Source: Bacteroidota bacterium (GTDB lineage Bacteria > Bacteroidota > Bacteroidia > Bacteroidales > Bacteroidaceae). From it: a stretch of 5,208 nt of DNA. Where the stretch lies: assembly GCA_023458215.1 (NCBI GenBank), contig JAEXAJ010000005.1, forward strand, positions 1-5,208, in the 5' to 3' direction. The stretch's first letter is position 1; every line of letters starts with the position of its first letter. The notes under the pieces were generated by a model, which worked only from the letters and a program-made list of their open reading frames with translations, ran no database searches and had not been told where the DNA came from. Positions 1 through 5,208 of the stretch are shown piece by piece. A program made the translations under genes and the position numbers.

Positions 1-662
1 TCATTTATGCTTCGGTAATGGTTGTTATCGTTGCATTCTTGCTGGCATTCGTAAGTTCTTCTCTGCGTTCTATTCAGAATAAGAATGTAGAACTCGATAC
101 GAAGAAGCAAATTCTTGCTGCCTTGAATATCAAAGACGTGAAGGATGCCGAAGCAGAATATAATAAATATGTAAAGGGCGATATGCTGATGAACGTTGAC
201 GGTACGTTGACCGAAAACACAGGAGCATTTGCCACCGGTTATGAAAAAGAAGCCAAAGAATACCACCGTCTGCATGTGTTTGTAGCAGAGGTGAATGGCG
301 AAACCAAATATGTATTCCCTGTTTATGGTGCCGGTCTTTGGGGCGCAATTTGGGGATATATTGCGCTGAATGCAGATAAAGATACCGTTTACGGTGTGTA
401 CTTCTCGCATGCAAGTGAAACTCCGGGTCTGGGTGCTGAAATAGCTACCGCACAGTTCCAGGGTGAGTTCCCCGGCAAAAAGACACTGGAAAACGGTGAA
501 GTAGCCCTTGGCGTTGTAAAAAATGGTAAGGTTGAAAAACCTGAGTATCAGGTAGACGGAATTTCCGGTGGTACGATCACTTCTGTAGGTGTAGATGCCA
601 TGCTGAAGGTTTGCTTGACCAACTACAAGAATTTTTTAACTAATAATGACGAGGAGAAATAA
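1..662 (+). CDS. nqrC: Na+-translocating NADH:quinone reductase subunit C, 5'-truncated by the window
   Basis: NqrC is the periplasm-facing, membrane-anchored subunit of Na+-NQR that carries a covalently bound FMN. The reading frame is open from the left edge (first whole codon at 3), so the ATG at 18 is probably internal: the hydrophobic anchor already starts before it (IYASV, then MVVIVAFLLAFV). Roughly 10-20 residues are probably missing. About 219 residues are visible. After the anchor comes a soluble FMN-binding domain with the segment GAGLWGAIWGY (around 327-359) and then ETPGLGAEI (around 417-443). The flavinylation motif near the C-terminus reads DGISGGTITS at 555-584; its threonines at 573-575 and 579-581 are the candidate FMN attachment sites, which ApbE normally modifies. 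The usual motif is SGAT, so the Gly for Ala is a small departure. nqrD starts 4 nt after the stop. Identification is very secure; the exact start lies outside the window. Confidence 0.97.
   Translation, partial: IYASVMVVIVAFLLAFVSSSLRSIQNKNVELDTKKQILAALNIKDVKDAEAEYNKYVKGDMLMNVDGTLTENTGAFATGYEKEAKEYHRLHVFVAEVNGETKYVFPVYGAGLWGAIWGYIALNADKDTVYGVYFSHASETPGLGAEIATAQFQGEFPGKKTLENGEVALGVVKNGKVEKPEYQVDGISGGTITSVGVDAMLKVCLTNYKNFLTNNDEEK
651..656 (+). promoter_or_regulatory. Ribosome binding site that decides the nqrD start
   Basis: GAGGAG lies inside the last codons of nqrC and 10 nt before the ATG at 667. It supports 667 over the in-frame ATG at 646, which lies upstream of this site and would add MTRRNKN to the protein and overlap nqrC by 17 nt. 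Confidence 0.7.
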
Positions 663-666
663 GAAT

Positions 667-1305
667 ATGGGAGCATTGTTTTCAAAGAAGAATAAAGAAG
701 TATTCTCAACTCCGCTTGGACTGAATAATCCCGTAACCGTACAGGTATTGGGTATCTGTTCTGCCTTGGCTGTTACCGCTAAACTGGAGCCTGCTATCGT
801 AATGGGTCTTTCGGTTACGGTAATTACAGCGTTTGCTAACGTAGTGATTTCATTACTGCGCAAGACAATTCCTAACCGCATCCGTATTATCGTTCAGCTG
901 GTAGTGGTTGCTGCGTTGGTAACTATTGTAAGTGAGATCCTGAAAGCCTTTGCTTACGACGTAAGCGTGCAGCTTTCAGTGTATGTAGGTCTTATCATTA
1001 CCAACTGTATCTTGATGGGACGTTTGGAAGCATTTGCTATGCAGAACGGTCCTTGGGAATCTTGTCTCGACGGTATCGGTAACGGTTTGGGTTATGCCAA
1101 GATTTTGATCGTTGTAGCTTTCTTCCGCGAACTTTTCGGTTCGGGTACATTGCTCGGTTTCAATATCTTGAACTACGAGCCTCTCAAGAATATCGGTTAT
1201 GTGAACAACGGCTTGATGTTGATGCCTCCGATGGCGTTGATTATCTGTGCTTGCTACATTTGGTATCAGCGTGCTCATCACAAAGAGTTGCAAGAAAAGA
1301 ATTAA
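667..1305 (+). CDS. nqrD: Na+-translocating NADH:quinone reductase subunit D
   Basis: NqrD is an integral membrane subunit of Na+-NQR. With NqrE it forms a pseudo-symmetric pair that holds an iron centre in the membrane and is part of the Na+/electron pathway; both are related to RnfE/RnfA. From the ATG at 667 the protein is 212 residues, close to the family's usual ~210. Hydrophobic stretches lie around residues 25-38, 42-64, 72-92, 100-118, 141-157 and 183-200, consistent with six helices. The two iron-ligand cysteines are visible in their conserved contexts, C31 (LGICSALAVT) and C114 (TNCILMGR), two positions off the Vibrio numbering I recall (C29/C112). Translation is probably coupled to nqrC, since the gap is 4 nt and the RBS lies inside nqrC. 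Downstream, a 101-nt gap with a palindromic repeat separates it from nqrE. Confidence 0.97.
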   Translation: MGALFSKKNKEVFSTPLGLNNPVTVQVLGICSALAVTAKLEPAIVMGLSVTVITAFANVVISLLRKTIPNRIRIIVQLVVVAALVTIVSEILKAFAYDVSVQLSVYVGLIITNCILMGRLEAFAMQNGPWESCLDGIGNGLGYAKILIVVAFFRELFGSGTLLGFNILNYEPLKNIGYVNNGLMLMPPMALIICACYIWYQRAHHKELQEKN

Positions 1306-1310
1306 TTAAA

Positions 1311-1394
1311 TGAAGAACTATGAATGAAGAATGAAGAATGGCTGCCGCTATGAATGCATAGCAATTCTTAATTCTTAATTCTTCATTCTTCATT
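1311..1394. repeat. Heptad-based palindromic intergenic repeat between nqrD and nqrE
   Basis: The left arm (1312-1339) is four 7-nt units of the form GAAGAAT, the second degenerate (TATGAAT). The right arm (1364-1391) is four units of the complementary form, ATTCTTA twice and then ATTCTTC twice. A perfect 17-bp inverted repeat joins 1323-1339 with 1378-1394. In the middle is a second perfect stem, GCTATG (1347-1352) with CATAGC (1357-1362), closing a 4-nt loop AATG. TTAA lies just outside the left arm (1306-1309) and overlaps the right end (1393-1396). It would fold as a large hairpin in the nqr mRNA, ending 12 nt before the nqrE start. From memory, repeats of this kind are scattered between genes in Bacteroides genomes, so this is probably a MITE-like or simple dispersed repeat. 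No transposase is present. Confidence 0.85.
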
Positions 1395-1406
1395 AAAAAT
1401 GGAATT

Positions 1407-2033
1407 ATGGAACATTTATTAAGTTTATTCGTCCGCTCCATCTTTGTGGACAACATGATATTCGCTTTCTTCCTCGGTATGTGTTCTTACCTTGCCGTAT
1501 CGAAGAATGTGAAGACTGCTGTAGGACTTGGTATTGCTGTAACCTTCGTGTTGGTGGTTACGCTTCCGGTCAACTACTTGTTGCAGACCAAGGTGCTGGC
1601 TGCTAACGCAATTATTGAAGGCGTTGACCTCAGCTTCTTGAGTTTTATTCTTTTCATTGCCGTTATTGCCGGTATCGTTCAGTTGGTAGAAATGATCGTG
1701 GAACGTTTCAGCCCTTCGCTGTACGCTTCACTAGGTATCTTCCTGCCGTTGATTGCTGTAAACTGTGCCATCATGGGTGCATCTCTGTTTATGCAACAAC
1801 GTATCAATGTGGGCGAGAGCGATCCGAAATACATCGGTGACGTATGGGATTCAATATCTTACGCATTAGGATCAGGTATCGGCTGGTTACTGGCTATCGT
1901 CGGTTTGGCTGCTATCCGTGAGAAAATGGCTTATTCTGATGTGCCCGATCCGTTGAAAGGTTTGGGAATCACATTCATTACCGTAGGTCTGATGGCTATT
2001 GCGTTCATGTGTTTCTCTGGTTTGAACATCTAA
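1407..2033 (+). CDS. nqrE: Na+-translocating NADH:quinone reductase subunit E
   Basis: NqrE is the second of the two homologous six-helix membrane subunits of Na+-NQR and the partner of NqrD around the intramembrane iron centre. It is 208 residues long, near the family's ~200. The ligand cysteines sit exactly at the positions I recall for Vibrio: C26 in [10 protein letters not shown] and C120 in AVNCAIMG. Helices are evident around residues 10-30, 37-59, 76-95, 108-127, 143-167 and 185-205. The start at 1407 gives the canonical N-terminus [13 protein letters not shown]. The ATG at 1399 is in another frame. There is no clear Shine-Dalgarno site, only A-rich DNA after the repeat at 1311-1394, so the repeat could influence initiation. 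The gene ends in tandem stops (TAA TAA, 2031-2036), and nqrF begins 19 nt after the first. Confidence 0.97.
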   Translation: MEHLLSLFVRSIFVDNMIFAFFLGMCSYLAVSKNVKTAVGLGIAVTFVLVVTLPVNYLLQTKVLAANAIIEGVDLSFLSFILFIAVIAGIVQLVEMIVERFSPSLYASLGIFLPLIAVNCAIMGASLFMQQRINVGESDPKYIGDVWDSISYALGSGIGWLLAIVGLAAIREKMAYSDVPDPLKGLGITFITVGLMAIAFMCFSGLNI

Positions 2034-2037
2034 TAAA

Positions 2038-2044
2038 GAAAGGA
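2038..2044 (+). promoter_or_regulatory. Ribosome binding site of nqrF
   Basis: GAAAGGA ends 8 nt before the ATG at 2053. The spacing favours 2053 over the second in-frame ATG at 2059, which would be 14 nt away. Confidence 0.6.
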
Positions 2045-2052
2045 ATAAGACA

Positions 2053-3327
2053 ATGGATATGAATTTGATATTAGCGAGCGTTGCGGTATTCCTTGTGGTT
2101 ATCGTTTTGCTTGTTGTTATCCTGTTGGTTGCCAAGAAATTCTTGGTTCCGTCGGGTAATGTAAAAGTGACAATGAATGGCGATACTGTGCTGGATGTAG
2201 AATCCGGTTCTACGCTGCTCAATACGCTGTCTGTAAACGGTGTGTTCCTTTCTTCCGCTTGTGGTGGTAAGGGTTCATGCGGACAGTGCAAATGCCAGGT
2301 ATTGGATGGTGGCGGCGAAATCCTGCCTTCCGAAGTACCTCACTTCAGTCGTAAGCAGGTTCAAGACCACTGGCGCTTGGGTTGTCAGGTGAAAGTGAAA
2401 GGCGATATGAACATCAAGATTGACGAATCAATCTTGGGCGTAAAAGAGTGGGAGTGCCAGGTGATCTCCAACAAGAACGTGGCTACGTTCATCAAAGAGT
2501 TCATCGTTGCGTTGCCTAAAGGTGAACACATGGACTTTATCCCCGGTTCTTACGCACAGATCAAGATTCCTAAATTCAAGATGGACTATGACAAGGATAT
2601 CGATAAGAGTTTGATAGGCGATGAATATCTGCCTGCATGGAAAAACTTCGGCTTATTTGGTTTGAAGTGTACCAATGAGGAAGAAACAATTCGTGCCTAC
2701 TCTATGGCTAACTATCCTGCTGAGGGTGACCGTATCATGCTGACTGTACGTATTGCTACGCCTCCGTTCAAGCCGAAAGATCAAGGTCCCGGCTTTGTTG
2801 ATGTAAATCCGGGTATCGCTTCTTCTTATATCTTTACTCTGAAACCGGGTGACAAGGTGATGATGAGCGGTCCTTACGGAGACTTCCATCCTATCTTCGA
2901 CTCTAAGAAAGAGATGATGTGGGTAGGTGGTGGTGCCGGTATGGCTCCGTTGCGTGCACAAATCATGCACTTGACTAAAACGTTGAAGACTACCGACCGC
3001 AAGATGTCTTACTTCTACGGTGCACGTGCATTGAACGAAGTATTCTATCTGGAAGATTTCTTGCAGATTGAAAAAGACTTCCCGAACTTCACATTCCATC
3101 TTGCACTCGACCGTCCGGATCCGGCAGCCGATGCAGCAGGTGTGAAATATACTCCGGGCTTCGTTCACAACGTAATCTACGAGACATACTTGAAAGATCA
3201 TGAAGCTCCCGAAGACATTGAATACTACATGTGTGGTCCCGGCCCGATGTCGAAAGCAGTCGAGAAAATGCTCGACGATCTCGGTGTTCCGGCTCAGAAC
3301 TTGATGTTCGACAACTTCGGCGCATAA
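2053..3327 (+). CDS. nqrF: Na+-translocating NADH:quinone reductase subunit F (NADH dehydrogenase, FAD and [2Fe-2S])
   Basis: NqrF is the electron-entry subunit: it oxidises NADH on the cytoplasmic side and passes electrons via FAD to a [2Fe-2S] cluster and on to the membrane subunits. The protein is 424 residues (Vibrio about 408). Order: a single membrane helix at about 5-27; a plant-type ferredoxin domain at about 36-125 with cluster ligands C70, C76, C79 (CGGKGSCGQC) and C111; a ferredoxin-reductase-like FAD domain with RAYSMAN at 214-220; and an NADH domain with GGGAGMAP at 292-299 and CGPGPM at 394-399. It ends in FDNFGA, the aromatic-containing tail typical of this reductase fold. All expected catalytic motifs are intact. 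It is the last gene of the operon: a 22-nt repeat array with a strong hairpin begins one base after the stop. Confidence 0.98.
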   Translation: MDMNLILASVAVFLVVIVLLVVILLVAKKFLVPSGNVKVTMNGDTVLDVESGSTLLNTLSVNGVFLSSACGGKGSCGQCKCQVLDGGGEILPSEVPHFSRKQVQDHWRLGCQVKVKGDMNIKIDESILGVKEWECQVISNKNVATFIKEFIVALPKGEHMDFIPGSYAQIKIPKFKMDYDKDIDKSLIGDEYLPAWKNFGLFGLKCTNEEETIRAYSMANYPAEGDRIMLTVRIATPPFKPKDQGPGFVDVNPGIASSYIFTLKPGDKVMMSGPYGDFHPIFDSKKEMMWVGGGAGMAPLRAQIMHLTKTLKTTDRKMSYFYGARALNEVFYLEDFLQIEKDFPNFTFHLALDRPDPAADAAGVKYTPGFVHNVIYETYLKDHEAPEDIEYYMCGPGPMSKAVEKMLDDLGVPAQNLMFDNFGA

Positions 3328-3328
3328 G

Positions 3329-3416
3329 AACAGACCATCTGTTACACTAAAACAGACCATCTATTTGCTTCAAACAGACCATGTGTTTGGGGCAAATAGA
3401 TGGTCTGTTTCGTTTG
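3329..3416. repeat. Array of four 22-nt units after nqrF
   Basis: AACAGACCAT starts at 3329, 3351 and 3373, exactly 22 nt apart. A fourth unit at 3395 (AATAGATGGTCTGTT) keeps the same register but has its centre inverted. Unit 1, AACAGACCATCTGTT, is itself a palindrome (6-bp stem AACAGA/TCTGTT, 3-nt centre), which explains how unit 4 can be in phase and inverted at once. Unit 3 can also fold on itself (CAAACA 3371-3376 with TGTTTG 3384-3389). The remaining 7 nt or so of each unit are not conserved. The first unit starts one base after the nqrF stop codon. Function is not known from sequence; a transcript-end structure is the simplest reading, a protein-binding array is the alternative. Confidence 0.85.
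3350..3410 (+). terminator. Probable transcription terminator or 3'-end hairpin of the nqr operon
   Basis: A perfect 19-bp inverted repeat pairs 3350-3368 with 3392-3410 around a 23-nt loop that contains repeat unit 3. The + strand right arm ends in GTTTCGTTTG, a poor U-tract. On the - strand the stem is followed by TTTT. It may therefore act as an RNA-end stabiliser or a bidirectional terminator, rather than as a textbook intrinsic terminator for nqr. Units 1 and 3 offer competing partners for the right arm. Confidence 0.6.
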
Positions 3417-3435
3417 AGTAGATTAACGCCTCATT

Positions 3436-3469
3436 TTTGTCGTAAGTCTTCTTTCTTTTTATACCTTTG
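3436..3469 (+). promoter_or_regulatory. Bacteroides-type promoter of the helicase gene
   Basis: The -7 element TACCTTTG (3462-3469) matches the Bacteroides consensus TAnnTTTG at every fixed position. A TTTG at 3436-3439 lies 22 nt upstream as the -33 element. The predicted transcript start is near 3472-3474, leaving a very short leader before the ATG at 3481 or 3490. Confidence 0.65.
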
Positions 3470-3480
3470 TCCTCAAATCA

Positions 3481-4881
3481 ATGAATCATATGAAGCTATC
3501 AGAAATCCTCCGTAATTTAAAAATAGATCAACTTACTCCGATGCAGGAAGCTGCGTATGAGGCTTACCGCTCGAATAAAGATTTAGTTTTGCTCTCACCT
3601 ACCGGTTCGGGTAAAACGCTTGCCTTCTTACTTCCGTTGGTACAAACATTAAAATCGGATGTACAAGGCGTGCAAGCAGTAGTTTTGGTACCTTCCCGTG
3701 AGCTTGCATTGCAGATTGAGACGGTGTTCAAGGCTATGAATACCCCTTTTAAGGCTATCAGTTGTTATGGAGGCCGTCCGGCGATGGAAGAACATCGTAC
3801 GATGCGGGGTGTCAATCCCTCAGTCATTATAGGTACTCCGGGACGAATGAACGACCATTTGAAGAAAGAGAACTTTGATGCCCGCATGGTAACTACTCTG
3901 GTAATCGATGAATTTGATAAATGCCTTGAATTCGGATTTCACGATGAGATGTCCGAAGTGATCGGGCAATTGCCTTCATTGAAGAAGCGCATACTGCTTT
4001 CTGCCACTGATGCCGAGGAGATACCAATGTTTGTAAACCTCAACTCTGCGCCTGCCAACGTCAACTCTGCGTCCGCCAACGTCAACTCTGTGCATGCAAC
4101 TCTTAACTCGTTGGAAACCGGTGGCTTTATCAAGCTGAACTTTCTGTCAGCAGAACCCGTTTCCGAACGTTTGAACTTACAGAAAGTTCTATCTCCCGAG
4201 AAAGATAAACTGGAAACTCTTTATCGTTTGTTGTGTACTTTGGGAGATCATTCTACGCTAGTCTTCGTTAATTACCGTGAAAGCGTAGAACGTGTTACCG
4301 ATTATCTGAAATCAAAGAAATTCCCTTGTGATGCCTTTCATGGAGGAATGGAGCAGGATAATCGTGAACGGGCTCTCTATAAATTCCGTAATGGCAGCTG
4401 TCCTGTACTTGTTTCTACCGATCTTGCAGCTCGCGGATTGGATATTCCGGGTATTGATAATATAGTTCATTATCACCTCCCTGTGAATGAAGAAGCCTTT
4501 ACCCACCGTAACGGACGTACTGCACGTTGGGAAGCCAGCGGTTCTTCTTTCCTTCTTCTCCACTGCGAAGAACGTTTATCCGATTATATCCCTGAAGATA
4601 CACCCATCTTTGAATTACCGGAAAACACGCCGAAACCTCCTAAATCTCGTTGGACTACTATATATATAGGTAAAGGGAAAAAAGACAAACTGAATAAAAT
4701 AGATATTGTTGGTTTCTTATATAAGAAAGGTGGTTTGGCAAAAGAGGATGTCGGGCAAGTCGATGTAAAGGAGCACCATGCTTTTGTTGCTGTCCGTCGT
4801 AGTAAAGCGCAACAACTTCTTACCCTGATTCGTGGAGAGAAAATCAAAGGAATGAAGACCATTATTGAAGAGGCAAAGTGA
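3481..4881 (+). CDS. DEAD-box family ATP-dependent RNA helicase, DbpA-like
   Basis: This is a two-domain superfamily 2 RNA helicase of 466 residues. Motifs in order (numbered from the ATG at 3481): Q motif LTPMQ (18-22), motif I SPTGSGKT (39-46), PSREL (71-75), GG (97-98), TPGR (119-122), motif II DEFD (143-146) in place of DEAD, SAT (174-176), motif IV VFVN (261-264), motif V STDLAARGLD (312-321) and motif VI HRNGRTAR (342-349). Residues ~391-463 resemble the DbpA RNA-binding domain (IYIGKGKKDKL, GLAKEDVGQVDV, HAFVAV, GEKIKGMK), which in E. coli DbpA targets 23S rRNA; a role in ribosome assembly is therefore inferred. A tandem repeat occupies residues 186-213. The start is uncertain: 3490 (MKLSEIL) is equally plausible, as neither ATG has a ribosome binding site. 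It is transcribed apart from nqr. Confidence 0.95.
   Translation: MNHMKLSEILRNLKIDQLTPMQEAAYEAYRSNKDLVLLSPTGSGKTLAFLLPLVQTLKSDVQGVQAVVLVPSRELALQIETVFKAMNTPFKAISCYGGRPAMEEHRTMRGVNPSVIIGTPGRMNDHLKKENFDARMVTTLVIDEFDKCLEFGFHDEMSEVIGQLPSLKKRILLSATDAEEIPMFVNLNSAPANVNSASANVNSVHATLNSLETGGFIKLNFLSAEPVSERLNLQKVLSPEKDKLETLYRLLCTLGDHSTLVFVNYRESVERVTDYLKSKKFPCDAFHGGMEQDNRERALYKFRNGSCPVLVSTDLAARGLDIPGIDNIVHYHLPVNEEAFTHRNGRTARWEASGSSFLLLHCEERLSDYIPEDTPIFELPENTPKPPKSRWTTIYIGKGKKDKLNKIDIVGFLYKKGGLAKEDVGQVDVKEHHAFVAVRRSKAQQLLTLIRGEKIKGMKTIIEEAK
4036..4119 (+). repeat. 21-nt in-frame tandem repeat inside the helicase gene
   Basis: Four consecutive 21-nt units encode NLNSAPA, NVNSASA, NVNSVHA and TLNSLET. Units 1 and 2 differ at 3 of 21 bases and units 2 and 3 at 5; unit 4 is more diverged. 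The repeat lies just after motif III (SAT), in the connection between the two RecA-like domains, where a low-complexity Asn/Ser/Ala loop would be tolerated. Any gain or loss of units keeps the reading frame. Confidence 0.9.
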
Positions 4882-4995
4882 CTTTTCTTATAAATATTCA
4901 TTTTTATTTCACTTTTTCTATTGAATGAAAAGTAATCAATCTTAATAGCTTTCAATTTGCCTTTTATTATAGTTCATGACAAGTAAACATAACAA

Positions 4996-5024
4996 ATTGG
5001 TGTATATTTCTTGTATATACCAAT
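4996..5024. repeat. Inverted repeat upstream of serC
   Basis: ATTGGTGTATA (4996-5006) pairs with TATATACCAAT (5014-5024) around a 7-nt loop, giving 11 bp including one G-U/G-T pair. TGTATAT also occurs twice in the same strand (5001-5007 and 5012-5018), 11 nt apart. There is no U-tract on either side, so it is not a convincing terminator. It ends 48 nt before the putative -33 element of serC and could be an operator; this is inference. Confidence 0.5.
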
Positions 5025-5072
5025 AAAAAGTAAGGTAAATGAGGGTCAAGAGTGGAATTTAATAAGGAAAGA

Positions 5073-5103
5073 TTTGTAATGCAGAAATATTTCCGTAATT
5101 TCG
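5073..5103 (+). promoter_or_regulatory. Bacteroides-type promoter of serC
   Basis: TTTG (5073-5076) lies 19 nt before TAATTTCG (5096-5103), which matches the -7 consensus TAnnTTTG at five of its six fixed positions. This predicts a start near 5106-5108 and a leader of about 50 nt. It is the best-spaced promoter candidate in the window. Confidence 0.65.
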
Positions 5104-5106
5104 CCA

Positions 5107-5118
5107 TGTCGAAAGACA
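5107..5118 (+). other. Small GAAA-tetraloop stem at the predicted 5' end of the serC mRNA
   Basis: TGTC-GAAA-GACA forms a 4-bp stem closed by a GNRA-type tetraloop, located almost exactly where the serC transcript should begin. It may protect the 5' end. The stem is short enough to arise by chance. Confidence 0.3.
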
Positions 5119-5155
5119 CAAACTAACGAAATTGTATAACCAAAACAAACTTCAA

Positions 5156-5208
5156 ATGAAAAAGCATAATTTCAATGCAGGACCTTCCATTCTTCCGCGT
5201 GAGGTGAT
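5156..5208 (+). CDS. serC: Phosphoserine aminotransferase, 3'-truncated by the window
   Basis: Only the first 17 codons are present, reading MKKHNFNAGPSILPREV. The NFNAGPSxLP signature is the characteristic N-terminus of SerC, a PLP-dependent class V aminotransferase. It converts 3-phosphohydroxypyruvate and glutamate to phosphoserine in serine synthesis, and also acts in the pyridoxal phosphate pathway in some bacteria. The gene has its own promoter upstream and no evident Shine-Dalgarno sequence; the leader is A-rich (CAAAACAAACTTCAA before the ATG), as is common in Bacteroides. The ORF stays open to the right edge. Identification rests on a short but very distinctive motif. Confidence 0.9.
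   Translation, partial: MKKHNFNAGPSILPREV

Larger units (their letters stand above)
4882..5155. other. Non-coding region between the helicase gene and serC
   Basis: This AT-rich stretch of 274 nt holds no convincing gene; the ATG at 5039 opens only seven codons. No clear intrinsic terminator follows the helicase: the best pairing near its stop, ACTTTTC (4881-4887) with GAAAAGT (4927-4933), is short and GC-poor. The region contains an inverted repeat at 4996-5024 and the serC promoter at 5073-5103, both listed separately. Confidence 0.7.

Noticed and set aside
646..666. Upstream ATG as the nqrD start
   Set aside because: It would overlap nqrC by 17 nt and add MTRRNKN, and it lies before the GAGGAG site that is well spaced for the ATG at 667.
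1241..1456. 71-codon open frame on the - strand across the nqrD-nqrE gap
   Set aside because: Its core peptide is the translated palindromic repeat, and both ends overlap nqrD and nqrE. It is a repeat artefact, not a gene.
2653..3360. Long 235-codon open frame on the - strand opposite nqrF
   Set aside because: It lies almost entirely antisense to a gene with intact catalytic motifs. Its translation is rich in Cys, His and Arg with no recognisable domain, as expected of a shadow frame.
3329..3416. 22-nt array as a CRISPR
   Set aside because: The conserved units are 10-15 nt with only about 7 nt between them, one unit is inverted, and no cas gene is present.
4881..4933. Intrinsic terminator after the helicase gene
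   Set aside because: The best stem is 7 bp with only two G-C pairs and a 39-nt loop; no convincing U-tract hairpin is present.
5097..5133. AATTTCG (5097-5103) and CGAAATT (5127-5133) as a riboswitch or leader stem
   Set aside because: The left arm overlaps the promoter -7 element and would not be in the transcript. Seven AT-rich base pairs at this distance are not significant.

Overview
The window looks like a piece of a Bacteroides (Bacteroidales) chromosome. The proteins read as Bacteroides-type Na+-NQR subunits. Two of the gene starts are preceded by promoters of the Bacteroidetes sigma-ABfr type (TTTG ... TAnnTTTG) rather than by E. coli-like boxes. The non-coding DNA is AT-rich, and Shine-Dalgarno sequences are absent or weak at several starts. 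This assignment rests on reading the sequence, not on a search.

Positions 1-3327 hold the distal part of the nqr operon on the + strand: the 3' part of nqrC (its first codons lie off the left edge), then nqrD, nqrE and nqrF. nqrA and nqrB are presumably just upstream. Together they encode the membrane-bound Na+-translocating NADH:ubiquinone oxidoreductase, or its menaquinone-reducing equivalent in anaerobes. NqrF takes hydride from NADH through FAD and a [2Fe-2S] cluster. Electrons then pass through the cysteine-ligated iron centre between NqrD and NqrE and the covalent FMN groups of NqrC and NqrB, and Na+ is pumped out. All diagnostic ligands expected in the visible subunits are present: NqrD C31/C114, NqrE C26/C120, NqrF C70/C76/C79/C111 and an NqrC flavinylation motif. 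The genes are tightly packed (4 nt and 19 nt gaps) except between nqrD and nqrE, where a ~84 nt heptad-based palindromic repeat sits.

Positions 3328-3480 are a gene boundary. An array of four 22-nt units starts one base after the nqrF stop. Units 2 and 4 form a 19-bp perfect hairpin, the likely end of the operon transcript. A promoter follows immediately before the next gene.

Positions 3481-4881 encode a DEAD-box-family RNA helicase with a C-terminal DbpA-type RNA-binding domain. It has a DEFD motif II, and a 21-nt in-frame tandem repeat expands the segment between its two RecA-like domains.

Positions 4882-5155 are non-coding, with an 11-bp inverted repeat and a well-formed promoter. At 5156 the first 17 codons of serC (phosphoserine aminotransferase) begin and run off the right edge.

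The genes themselves are conserved housekeeping genes; I see no new multi-gene system. The unusual material is the repeats: the nqrD-nqrE palindromic element, the 22-nt array after nqrF and the helicase minisatellite.
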